From CBFDBT01 sp965603115 (GTDB taxonomy: Bacteria; Pseudomonadota; Alphaproteobacteria; Sphingomonadales; Kordiimonadaceae), in contig CBFDBT010000019.1 of assembly GCA_965603115.1 (NCBI GenBank), forward strand, positions 1 through 24,875: a stretch of DNA of 24,875 bases, read 5' to 3'. Each line of letters starts with the position of its first letter. The first letter of the stretch is position 1. Shown here piece by piece: positions 7,588 to 15,013 of this stretch. The notes below the pieces were generated by a model. That model saw nothing but the letters and a program-made list of their open reading frames with translations. It had not been told where the DNA came from and ran no database searches. A program made the position numbers and the translations under genes.

Positions 7588-8334
7588 TTAAAAATTAACG
7601 ATCGCACCACCATCAACATTAAAGCCGACACCTGTGACAAACTGGGCTTCAGGTGTGGCTAGATAAAGTGCTGCTGAGGCAACCTCTTCAGCAGTGCCTA
7701 GGCGACCAATGGGCGCTTTGGTTTCCCAGTATGTTCTGAAATCCTCGTCTTCCATAAATGGCTCGGACATAGCTGTAATGATCGATCCTGGCTGCAGGTA
7801 ATTTGCGGTAATTTGATATTGCCCGAGGTCTACAGCGAGTGACTTGGTAAAGCCTGCCACCGCATGCTTGGATGTGCCATAAGCACACAGGCCCGGCCCT
7901 GCCATATCAGACATAATAGAACCGACATTAATGATGCGACCCTTATCACTTTTTTTCAGGTAGGGCACGGCCTCTCGCGTGATGCGGAACATGGACGTGA
8001 TGTTAACCGCCATCTGCTTTTCCCACATGGCGTCGTCTAAGTCTTCGATCGTACCGGGAACGCAAATGCCTGCATTATTAACCAGAATATCGATACCCCC
8101 GAAGCTGTCTGTTGCCAGTTTCACGATGGCACTAGCAGCGCCTTCATCGGTCACATCCTGCTCTAGCAGTGCAACACCTTCCATGTCTTCAAACTTTTCA
8201 GACAGTCCTTGCCCTGCCATATCAACCACAACAAGCCGTGCGCCTTCAGCCCTGAACAACTCTGCCGTTGCGCGACCAATCCCGTTGGCGGCTCCGGTGA
8301 CAATCGCCACTTTATCTTTAAGCTTTTGTGTCAT
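7588..8334 (-). CDS. Short-chain dehydrogenase/reductase (SDR), probably NAD-dependent
   Basis: Classical SDR of 248 residues: cofactor motif TGAANGIG (13-20), D38 at the end of strand 2 (NAD preference), NNAG (86-89), N111, and the catalytic S139, Y152 and K156 (YGTSK). The start at 8334 is chosen because GGAGGGG stands 7 bases upstream and MTQKLKDKVAIVTG is a normal SDR beginning; the longer open frame to 8406 runs through a terminator hairpin. It follows the TonB-receptor gene on the same strand but is separated from it by that hairpin, so it may have its own weak promoter or be reached by read-through. The substrate, an alcohol or ketone, is unknown. Confidence 0.9.
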   Translation of the reverse strand: MTQKLKDKVAIVTGAANGIGRATAELFRAEGARLVVVDMAGQGLSEKFEDMEGVALLEQDVTDEGAASAIVKLATDSFGGIDILVNNAGICVPGTIEDLDDAMWEKQMAVNITSMFRITREAVPYLKKSDKGRIINVGSIMSDMAGPGLCAYGTSKHAVAGFTKSLAVDLGQYQITANYLQPGSIITAMSEPFMEDEDFRTYWETKAPIGRLGTAEEVASAALYLATPEAQFVTGVGFNVDGGAIVNF

Positions 8335-8378
8335 GGTAATTCCCCTCCAGTTTACTCGATTATCTATAGCACAAAGTA

Positions 8379-8403
8379 AAATGGCCGGCAAAGCCGGCCA
8401 TTT
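8379..8403 (-). terminator. Rho-independent terminator after the TonB-receptor gene
   Basis: A perfect 11-bp stem (AAATGGCCGGC / GCCGGCCATTT) with a 3-base loop. On the - strand it lies 20 bases past the receptor stop and its T-rich side continues TTTTACTTTG. GC-rich in the middle and strong; it separates the receptor transcript from the SDR gene behind it. Confidence 0.82.
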
Positions 8404-8422
8404 CATTAATTATTTTCAGCTA

Positions 8423-10855
8423 TTAGAATTTTATACCAACCTCTGCTCCGAAATATCTCGGTGCTCCATAGGATGACATAATCCAAAAGTTAGCAACAGG
8501 CTGTGAACCCGTGCGATAACGACTATCTGTTATATTTTTCGCAAGAAACGTAACATGATAACGATCATCAGCATCGGTATATGTGATGTTCACATCTAAC
8601 AAAGTCTTTGCATTCAGAGTAGTGTTTGGAATGCCTGGTACAGCATGGAATACGATTGATTCGCTTTCATGGGACAGGCGAGTATTAAAGCTCACTTCAC
8701 CCTTATCTGCCATATCATGTGTGTAGTTAAGATTTGCACTCATCATGAATTCAGGCGCACGCTCTACAGGATAGTCGCTTTGATCAACATCAATGACACC
8801 GTCAAAATCTGTATCAGCGATATATTCCTTATAGTCGCCTTTTGTCCAAGCGGCATTACCAGTCAAGATCAGATCATCAGTAAGCATCACTGACCCTTCA
8901 GCTTCAATTCCATATACAGCCATATTAGCTGCATTGAAGAATAAAGTCTCCTGAGTTGTAAAGCCAAGATCATCAATAACAGTGGCGTTAAGAGCACGTT
9001 GCGCATCCCTATATTTCACATAAAAACCTGTTACTGACAAATTAGCGCGATTATCAAAATTAGACTTTATACCAATTTCAAATGAATCTGCTATTTCAGG
9101 GTCAGTTGGGTTCGTAGGATCAGGTAGGTCCGGGTCCGCGGCGGCAGCGGCCTGAGCTGCTACCAGATTAAGAGCGTTACCCACTTGGTCGTTATAACCA
9201 CCAGACTTGAAACCGCGTGAATAAGAAGCATAACCGAAGGTATCTTCGCTAATGTCATAGCCTAAAACCACATGCCATGTTGGCTCGGTCCAAGTCTTCT
9301 CATTATAAGCAACACCTGCTGGATATTTGTCAAAGTCAGCGAAGTCCAAAGGTTCATCAATATCAGCGAGTGTGACCGTGGGGTCAATATCCCAAGAGAA
9401 GCCAATTTGACGGCCAGCCCACGCTTTTTTCTCATGGGTTAGGCGTAGACCAGCTGTTAAGTGCAGGCGATCACTCACATCATATGTACCATCGACAAAG
9501 CCAGCAAAGGCTTCTGCATCCTGTCGGTTACACAGCGTACGTCCATTGGCATCAAACAAACCGAACGGGGCTATACCAAAGAGATCAACAAAACCCAGCT
9601 TTTGAATCACGCAAAACTCTGCGTCATTCTTTTGGTAAAATGCACCAGCAACATAGTTAAAGTTGCCATCGAACTGAGACGCTAGACGAAACTCTTGCTG
9701 AAAGGTATCTCTGTTGTCATCACGTGAGGCATCAAACAAGGAAAGGTCGCCAGGAATACCTGGGTAGTTACTAGGTAGACGAGACTCTTGCCTACGATAA
9801 CCAGTAACAGAGTGAAAAGAGTAATTATCCATCACCCAATCCATATTCAAATAAACACCGTCAATATCTACTTGGTGTCCATCATCCATGAATATATGGT
9901 TAGCAGGATCACTTGGGGTTGTTCCTGCATAATCAATAGGGTCTCTCCCATCAACATTTTGCCCAGTATAGCCCCAAAAATCAAAAGTAGAGCCTGGAGC
10001 AGATTCGTTAACTAGTGGCGGTGAGTCGCCGTTATCGCGAATACGCTCATACTGCAAAAGAGCCGTAAAGTTTTCATTTTCATACTGCAACTTAAAGCGC
10101 CCTGAGAAGATATCATCTCCGCCAAGGGAGCGCCCATCACCAGCAACACTTGTACCACCAACGCCTGGCAAGCCAGCAAATAATGGACCATAAGTTGCGC
10201 CATTTTTATAATAGCCATCAGACTTCATATACATACCAGCTGCGCGGAAAGCCAATACATCATCAATAAGGGGGATGTTAATGGCTACCGTTGCTTTTTT
10301 GGTGTCAAAACTGCCATAGGATAAGCGAACATCAACACTAGTTTCATTCATATCTGGACGCTTAGTGCGCACATTGATAACACCAGCTGTAGTGTTCTTG
10401 CCAAACAAAGTTCCTTGAGGACCACGCAGAACTTCAATAGCTTCAATATCAAACATCTCTAAGTTTGAAGACTGAATGCTGGGCATTACAAAATCATCTA
10501 AAGTAACCCCAACTGGCGATTCCTTATAAATAATAATAGTGCTTTCTGCAACACCGCGCATGGCAAAAGACGCCTGTTTAAAGCCGCCTGAGCCTAGCGC
10601 AGATGAAAGACCCGGTACCATAGACCCAATATCATTCAAATCATGAGGCGCGTATCTTTCAACTGCCTTTTCTGTAATAGCAGTAATTGACGCAGGTGTA
10701 GTCATAATATCTTGGCTTGAACGACGGCTAGCCGTTACCATAATTTCATCTAGGACTGCTTCTTCACTATCCTGCGCATATGATATCTGGCTATATCCAG
10801 TTACCATTGCACCGCACAGAAAAGTACTTAATAACAATTTTGACTTTAGTTTCAT
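8423..10855 (-). CDS. TonB-dependent outer-membrane receptor
   Basis: Energy-dependent uptake channel in the outer membrane, 810 residues. Residues 1 to about 28 form a signal peptide (KLKSKLLLSTFLCGAMVTGY...SYAQ). A TonB-box-like EIMVTA follows near the mature N terminus, then the plug domain with the typical LRGPQGTLFGKNTTAGVINV, then a long beta-barrel rich in aromatic strands and ending in phenylalanine (GIKF), as outer-membrane barrels do. The start at 10855 is favoured over 10870 because the earlier ATG lies within the ribosome site GGGGAGAA. The barrel contains an Ala-rich then Asp/Pro-rich loop (AAAAADPDLPDPTNPTDPE). No siderophore genes lie near; divergence from a Rieske oxygenase gene across a shared operator suggests uptake of that enzyme's substrate (inference). 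Confidence 0.95.
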   Translation of the reverse strand: MKLKSKLLLSTFLCGAMVTGYSQISYAQDSEEAVLDEIMVTASRRSSQDIMTTPASITAITEKAVERYAPHDLNDIGSMVPGLSSALGSGGFKQASFAMRGVAESTIIIYKESPVGVTLDDFVMPSIQSSNLEMFDIEAIEVLRGPQGTLFGKNTTAGVINVRTKRPDMNETSVDVRLSYGSFDTKKATVAINIPLIDDVLAFRAAGMYMKSDGYYKNGATYGPLFAGLPGVGGTSVAGDGRSLGGDDIFSGRFKLQYENENFTALLQYERIRDNGDSPPLVNESAPGSTFDFWGYTGQNVDGRDPIDYAGTTPSDPANHIFMDDGHQVDIDGVYLNMDWVMDNYSFHSVTGYRRQESRLPSNYPGIPGDLSLFDASRDDNRDTFQQEFRLASQFDGNFNYVAGAFYQKNDAEFCVIQKLGFVDLFGIAPFGLFDANGRTLCNRQDAEAFAGFVDGTYDVSDRLHLTAGLRLTHEKKAWAGRQIGFSWDIDPTVTLADIDEPLDFADFDKYPAGVAYNEKTWTEPTWHVVLGYDISEDTFGYASYSRGFKSGGYNDQVGNALNLVAAQAAAAADPDLPDPTNPTDPEIADSFEIGIKSNFDNRANLSVTGFYVKYRDAQRALNATVIDDLGFTTQETLFFNAANMAVYGIEAEGSVMLTDDLILTGNAAWTKGDYKEYIADTDFDGVIDVDQSDYPVERAPEFMMSANLNYTHDMADKGEVSFNTRLSHESESIVFHAVPGIPNTTLNAKTLLDVNITYTDADDRYHVTFLAKNITDSRYRTGSQPVANFWIMSSYGAPRYFGAEVGIKF

Positions 10856-11016
10856 TATTATTCTCCCCATGCCTCACTCTGAGAGGATTCCCACTATGGA
10901 GGCAGTTCTCCTTTTGCCCATCCTATAAATAGGCTCTTTTTTTAAGGCTCAGATATTCACTATTACCCGCAAATATCGAGATATAGTGTATAAAAGGTTA
11001 TTTTTGAACCTTATTA

Positions 11017-11036
11017 AAAACAATCATGATTGTTTT
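11017..11036. promoter_or_regulatory. Predicted TetR operator, copy 2 (perfect palindrome)
   Basis: AAAACAATCATGATTGTTTT, fully self-complementary over 20 bp. It lies 161 bases before the TonB-receptor start and 144 before the Rieske oxygenase start. TTGTTT within each half can act as a -35 element on either strand; on the - strand TAACCT follows after 17 bases. Copies with one mismatch stand at 6909-6928 and 13434-13453. Confidence 0.78.
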
Positions 11037-11068
11037 CTTGTTCTTAGGCAAGTTAAATATTAAGCTAT

Positions 11069-11102
11069 ACTCAAATTAGTATACTAATTAATTGCTTTGA
11101 GT
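11069..11102. promoter_or_regulatory. Nested dyad before the Rieske oxygenase gene
   Basis: The outer arms ACTCAAA (11069-11075) and TTTGAGT (11096-11102) are exact complements. Between them lies AATTAGTATACTAATT (11074-11089), a perfect 16-bp palindrome. The sequence differs from the TetR operator and could be a site for a second regulator or an RNA hairpin in the leader. No second copy was noticed. Confidence 0.4.
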
Positions 11103-11180
11103 GGGGCGCAATAATCGTAATTCGCCAAATAGTATTAAATAAACAACTTATACTTTACATGTCGCGGGAAGGTTTTGAAT

Positions 11181-12554
11181 ATGGAAAAGGATACAGACTT
11201 TGATTTTACCAAGGGATGGGCAGTAAGCCCCAGTGCCCATGAGAATGATGCGGACTATAATAAGTCTTTTGAGCCCAATGATTCCATCCGCCCCGATCCA
11301 GTGCGCTACTATGACCCTGATTTTGCAAAGCAGGAGTGGGCGCGTATGTGGACACAAATTTGGACATTGGCTGGCCCAGTTAGTGATCTCAGGGACCCTG
11401 GAGATTATTTTTTATATACCTTGGGCTCTGAATCGATCATTGTGGTTCATACTGGTGCCGGAGACATTAAAGCCTTTTATAATGTCTGCCCTCACAGGGG
11501 GAATCAGCTTGCTTTTGAAGACTTTGGCAGCACAGATGAATTTTCCTGCTCTTTCCATTCATGGAAGTTCTCTCTTGATGGAAAAAATACACATATAACC
11601 GATGAGGAAACATTTCAGCCTGACGTTTTATGCCATGGCGCAGACCTGACAGAAGTGCGGTGCGAAGTGATTGCCGGATTGATCTTTGTCAGCATGAATG
11701 ATGGCGTTCAGCCACTACGAGAATTTCTCGGCCCTCTGGCTGAGGCTTTAGAAACCTATGATATAGGCAACATGCGCGCCATTAATCATGTGCGCAGTGC
11801 ATGGGCTGCGAATTGGAAAACTGGCGCAGATGCTTTTTACGAATTGTATCACCTTCACGCTGTTCACCCCGAAACCCAAGCTGTTATGGGAGACTATGGT
11901 GCACAATATGACACCTATCCAAATGGCATGAGCAGGATGATTGTTCCTTTTGCAACACCGAGTAAGCGCTTTGGCGATCAGGAAACAGTTAACGAAGGCC
12001 TGCAAATGATGATGCGGGATGCCGGACTTGATCCCGATACTTTTGAAGGCACCGCGCAAGACGTACGTGCTGCCATTCAGGTTTCCAAGCGCGAAATGGG
12101 CAAGAGAATAGGTCTTGATTATGATAAATTTACCGACGCCCAACTCTCGGATAGTTTCCCCTATGGTATTTTCCCCAATGTACAGATTGGGTCCCACCCT
12201 GAAGGCGTTTTCATCATGAAATTCCTTCCGCATCCGACAAATCCGGAAATTTTCTATTATGATACCATCACCATGGTCTTGCCTGTGGACAACCCCGAAT
12301 ATCAGTTACCAGCCTGGATGGGCATTCCGGAAGGCACGGATGTCTCTGGTGACATCCGCCCCGACATCACCCATGTGCCACTGGAAGAGGATCCAGATCT
12401 AGGCCTCGTACTTAATCAAGATAGCGAGCTCTTACCCTTCGTACAAAAAGGCATCCGCTCACGCGGCTTTAAAGGGCCACTCTGGAGCAGCCAAGAGATT
12501 AGGCTTCGGCACGTCCATGCCGAAGTTGATCGCTATGTTAATGGTGAGAAATAG
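11181..12554 (+). CDS. Rieske non-heme iron oxygenase, alpha (large) subunit
   Basis: Catalytic subunit of a ring-hydroxylating type oxygenase, 457 residues. Rieske ligands are C103-P-H105 and C123-S-F-H126 (NVCPHRGNQLA, CSFHSWKFSLDG). In the C-terminal START-like domain the mononuclear iron histidines are H224 and H229 (YELYHLHAVHP), with E221 at the bridging-acid position that is Asp205 in naphthalene dioxygenase. The ATG at 11181 is chosen over an upstream TTG because GGGAAGG lies at proper distance. No small beta subunit and no reductase gene is nearby, so it may be an alpha-only enzyme using the Rieske ferredoxin at 6526-6846. It ends 2 bases from the convergent SDR gene. Dioxygenation, monooxygenation and demethylation are all possible. 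Confidence 0.93.
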   Translation: MEKDTDFDFTKGWAVSPSAHENDADYNKSFEPNDSIRPDPVRYYDPDFAKQEWARMWTQIWTLAGPVSDLRDPGDYFLYTLGSESIIVVHTGAGDIKAFYNVCPHRGNQLAFEDFGSTDEFSCSFHSWKFSLDGKNTHITDEETFQPDVLCHGADLTEVRCEVIAGLIFVSMNDGVQPLREFLGPLAEALETYDIGNMRAINHVRSAWAANWKTGADAFYELYHLHAVHPETQAVMGDYGAQYDTYPNGMSRMIVPFATPSKRFGDQETVNEGLQMMMRDAGLDPDTFEGTAQDVRAAIQVSKREMGKRIGLDYDKFTDAQLSDSFPYGIFPNVQIGSHPEGVFIMKFLPHPTNPEIFYYDTITMVLPVDNPEYQLPAWMGIPEGTDVSGDIRPDITHVPLEEDPDLGLVLNQDSELLPFVQKGIRSRGFKGPLWSSQEIRLRHVHAEVDRYVNGEK

Positions 12555-12556
12555 CT

Positions 12557-13312
12557 CTATTGTATAATTAAGCCGTTATCGAGCATTAACTCTGACCCTG
12601 TCATGAAACGGGATTCATCGGATGCAAGATAGAGCACTAAATTCGCAACATCTTCAGGTGCTCCGGAGGATTCTAGTGGTAAGGCACCTTTTGGAATATC
12701 TATAGGTGTCTCGCCTTCCCGTCCTGTAGCAAATTGGACCATAGGGGTTTCAATTGATCCTGGGTGAACAGAATTACAGCGAATCCCATACCCCTCCGTT
12801 TGGCAATGCACGGCGATTGATTTTGTCATAGAGCGTACAGCGCCTTTGGCAGCAGAATAAGCGAAAAAGACTGGGAACCCAATATGAGAGGCGGTTGATG
12901 ACATATTGATAATAGACCCTCCGCCATCTTTTTTCATCAAGGGAATTGCGTATTTACAGCCAAGGAAAACCCCTTCAGTCATGATGCTATTCGCAAACCT
13001 AAATTGTTCGAGAGTTGTTTCCTCCGGTGAAGCAAGTATAACCACGCCTGCATTATTAACCAGAATATCAAGGCGCCCGAATTTCTTTTCTATCTCGGCA
13101 ATAACGGACTTCCACTCCTCTTCACTCGACACATCATGTTTCATGAAATGGGCCTTGTCGCCAAGAGCTTGAGCTGCTTTGAGTCCCGCCTCTTCCGCAA
13201 CATCCGTTATGATAACTTCAGCTCCTTCAGCTAATAAAAGTTCCGCATCAGCATACCCTAGACCTGACGCGCCTCCGGTTATAAGTGCGACTTTTCCTGC
13301 TACTCTGTTCAT
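12557..13312 (-). CDS. Short-chain dehydrogenase/reductase (SDR), probably NAD-dependent
   Basis: 251 residues with TGGASGLG (12-19), D37 after strand 2 (NAD preference), NNAG (86-89) and catalytic S139, Y152, K156 (AYSAAK). GVFLGCKYAIPLM and the ending GSELMLDNGLIIQ are typical of alcohol dehydrogenases of this family acting on cyclic alcohols. The start at 13312 is preferred to the upstream ATG (13327), since AAGGGGAG lies 5 bases before it. It is divergent from tetR across an operator copy and convergent with the Rieske oxygenase, so it probably oxidises the hydroxylated product (inference). Confidence 0.92.
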   Translation of the reverse strand: MNRVAGKVALITGGASGLGYADAELLLAEGAEVIITDVAEEAGLKAAQALGDKAHFMKHDVSSEEEWKSVIAEIEKKFGRLDILVNNAGVVILASPEETTLEQFRFANSIMTEGVFLGCKYAIPLMKKDGGGSIINMSSTASHIGFPVFFAYSAAKGAVRSMTKSIAVHCQTEGYGIRCNSVHPGSIETPMVQFATGREGETPIDIPKGALPLESSGAPEDVANLVLYLASDESRFMTGSELMLDNGLIIQ

Positions 13313-13347
13313 AACGCTCCCCTTCATAACTTAATGATAAGTATCAA

Positions 13348-13373
13348 ATATTTTTGAAAATTCTCAAAAATAT
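13348..13373. promoter_or_regulatory. AT-rich inverted repeat before the SDR gene
   Basis: ATATTTTTGA-AAATTC-TCAAAAATAT: perfect 10-bp arms with a 6-base spacer, 35 bases before the SDR start and unlike the TetR operator. It may be a second operator or leader hairpin. Confidence 0.35.
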
Positions 13374-13433
13374 CTAACGACTAAATTCCTTATTATCTCT
13401 TTAACATGCCAAAATAAAAGAGGCTACAAGAAA

Positions 13434-13453
13434 AAAACAATCTTGATTGTTTT
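13434..13453. promoter_or_regulatory. Predicted TetR operator, copy 3, before tetR
   Basis: AAAACAATCTTGATTGTTTT, one mismatch from the perfect copy. It stands between the divergent SDR and tetR genes, 33 bases before the tetR ATG. Its right half contains the TTGTTT used in the predicted tetR promoter, so binding would be autoregulatory. Confidence 0.75.
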
Positions 13454-13476
13454 AATATTTGTGCAATACCTATAGA
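13447..13476 (+). promoter_or_regulatory. Predicted promoter of the tetR gene
   Basis: TTGTTT (13447-13452), 18-base spacer, TATAGA (13471-13476); the gene starts at 13487, leaving a very short leader. The -35 box lies within operator copy 3, the classical layout for autorepression. Confidence 0.45.
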
Positions 13477-13486
13477 AAATAACCAA

Positions 13487-14176
13487 ATGAGAAAACCTAT
13501 GGACAATGCAGTTTCTAAAAAAACAAATCCCAGATCCAGCAAAAAGTCTTCGGGACGAAAAGGCCTTCAGGCTGAGAAAAGTGCAAACACTTGTACCACA
13601 ATCGTAGACGCTGCTATTCAATGCATCCTCAAATATGGTTATGCTAACACCACAACCCTGCGTATCGCTGAAGAGGCTGGAGTGTCTCGGGGTGCTATGA
13701 ACCATCACTTCTCAAACCGGATGAACGTAATGCAAAGTGCCGTGGCTCACCTACTTGAAAAGCGCATTAAAGCTTTTAAACGCGCAAGTTCTAACCTCCC
13801 TGCGGTCGGCAACAACAGAGTCCGCACAGCCCTGATGGCCTATTGGAAGCAGTCGAACAATCCGCTGAATATAGTTCTCAATGAATTGACCAGTGCCGCG
13901 CGTACAGATAAAGAGCTAGCCAGAATTTTAATACCGGCTCGGAAAAAGTTTCACCAAGAATGGATTAAGGTGGCCATGGTACAATTCCCAGAGTGGCAAC
14001 CTGACCCTAACAAATTTTCCATTGCCTTACATCTAACGCAAAATCTGCTTGATGGCATGTTCTCCAATATGCTTGCAGGTGACCTTGATGAGGAAACGGC
14101 CGACAAGCTCCTTGATTATCTCGTGGAGGAACTGCGTGAGTTATCCCCCGTCAAGTCTAAGAAAAAATCATCTTAA
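13487..14176 (+). CDS. TetR/AcrR-family transcriptional regulator
   Basis: 229 residues. The basic N-terminal tail (about 1-33, rich in Ser/Lys) is followed by the TetR DNA-binding domain: AAIQCILKYGYANTTTLRIAEEAGVSRGAMNHHFSNRMNVM, of which the recognition part is GVSRGAMNHHFSN (about 65-77). The remainder is a helical ligand domain. The start may be the ATG at 13487 or 13499; neither has a strong ribosome site. A palindrome before the gene recurs in two other divergent regions, so it likely governs the ferredoxin, AhpD-like, TonB receptor, oxygenase and SDR genes as well as itself. Its inducer is unknown, perhaps the oxygenase substrate or a CoA ester of it. Confidence 0.92.
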   Translation: MRKPMDNAVSKKTNPRSSKKSSGRKGLQAEKSANTCTTIVDAAIQCILKYGYANTTTLRIAEEAGVSRGAMNHHFSNRMNVMQSAVAHLLEKRIKAFKRASSNLPAVGNNRVRTALMAYWKQSNNPLNIVLNELTSAARTDKELARILIPARKKFHQEWIKVAMVQFPEWQPDPNKFSIALHLTQNLLDGMFSNMLAGDLDEETADKLLDYLVEELRELSPVKSKKKSS

Positions 14177-14194
14177 TAATTAAAATTGTCATTT

Positions 14195-14216
14195 ACCTGC
14201 TGAGTAAGTAGGTTTT
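14195..14216 (+). terminator. Possible terminator after tetR
   Basis: ACCTGCT / AGTAGGT arms (one G-U pair) with a 5-base loop GAGTA, then TTTTAATAA. It lies 18 bases after the tetR stop and before cofE. Weak stem. Confidence 0.4.
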
Positions 14217-14260
14217 AATAACAAGCCCACTCACTCAAAGCCCCGCAATAGGTTCACATT

Positions 14261-15013
14261 ATGGCACTAACAATAACACCCATTACAGGTATCCCTAAAA
14301 TACAAAAAGGTGAGAATTTAGCCCCCCTTATTATCACGGCTATGGAGGGCCAATCCTCTACGGTAAGTAATGGAGATATAGTTGTTATCGCTCAAAAAAT
14401 TGTCTCAAAGTCTGAAGGGCGCATGGTTCAGCTTGCGAGCGTAGAGCCATCGGCAGAGGCCATTTCACTTTCAGAAGCAACAGATAAAGACCCGCGGTTG
14501 GTTCAATTGATATTGGACGAATCCGAGGAAGTGGTACAAAGCCGGGAGGGTGTCATTATAGTGGCGCACCGCATTGGTCTTGTTCACGCTAATGCGGGCA
14601 TTGACCGCTCAAACATAGAAGGCAATGACAGTGCCCTGCTCTTGCCCAAAGATCCGGATGCTTCGGCAAAGAAAATCCGCGCTGGCCTTGAGGAGCATTA
14701 CGGTGTGCATATCGGTGTTATTATCAGCGACAGCATGGGAAGAGCCTGGCGCAACGGCACGGTTGGTTTTGCTATCGGCTCATCAGGCGTTGAAACCTTG
14801 CAAGATCTTGTTGGGCAGTCCGATATGTTTGGTCGCACCCTAGAAGCCACATCAGTTGGACACGGTGACGAACTGGCGGCCGCAGCATCAATTGTAATGG
14901 GACAGGCTGATGAAGCAATTCCTGTTGCCCTCATTCAAGGATTGCCCGCTGTAAATACTGAGCAAACTGCAGACGACCTTATACGAGAAAAACATGAGGA
15001 TATGTTTCGATGA
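14261..15013 (+). CDS. cofE: Coenzyme F420-0:L-glutamate ligase
   Basis: Adds gamma-linked glutamate to F420-0 using GTP, the tail-building step of coenzyme F420 synthesis. 250 residues, the length of archaeal stand-alone CofE; it lacks the extra nitroreductase-like C-terminal domain of mycobacterial FbiB. Recognisable family blocks are GDIVVIAQKIVSKSEGR, LVHANAGIDRSN, ISDSMGRAWRNGTVGFAIG and the DMFGRTLEATSVGHGDELAAAASIVMGQADE region. It overlaps cofD by 4 bases (ATGA, 15010-15013). The two genes behind it are also F420 genes, which makes the assignment firm. No enzyme using F420 and no cofG/cofH (fbiC) lies in the window. Confidence 0.96.
   Translation: MALTITPITGIPKIQKGENLAPLIITAMEGQSSTVSNGDIVVIAQKIVSKSEGRMVQLASVEPSAEAISLSEATDKDPRLVQLILDESEEVVQSREGVIIVAHRIGLVHANAGIDRSNIEGNDSALLLPKDPDASAKKIRAGLEEHYGVHIGVIISDSMGRAWRNGTVGFAIGSSGVETLQDLVGQSDMFGRTLEATSVGHGDELAAAASIVMGQADEAIPVALIQGLPAVNTEQTADDLIREKHEDMFR

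Larger units (their letters stand above)
10856..11180. other. Divergent intergenic region between TonB receptor and Rieske oxygenase
   Basis: 325 bases without a gene. It holds the 20-bp operator at 11017-11036, a 16-bp palindrome at 11074-11089 enclosed by ACTCAAA/TTTGAGT arms (11069-11075 and 11096-11102), and a dyad CACTAT/ATAGTG (10958-10963 and 10983-10988) around ATATC-GA-GATAT. Because the operator is self-complementary and contains TTGTTT on both strands, it may overlap the -35 boxes of both divergent promoters. The receptor leader (10856 to about 10935) also has TGCCTC/GAGGCA arms that could pair. No small open frame with a ribosome site was seen. Confidence 0.6.

Noticed and set aside
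8335..8406. Longer N terminus of the SDR at 7588-8334
   Set aside because: The extension crosses a strong terminator hairpin and a good ribosome site lies before the ATG at 8334.
9100..9175. GC-rich repeat-like stretch as a possible mobile or simple-repeat element
   Set aside because: It is the in-frame Ala-rich to Asp/Pro-rich loop of the TonB receptor, with no nucleotide repeat unit or flanking duplication.
11748..12233. 161-codon antisense frame within the Rieske oxygenase gene
   Set aside because: The plus-strand frame carries all Rieske and iron ligands; the antisense translation has no family features.
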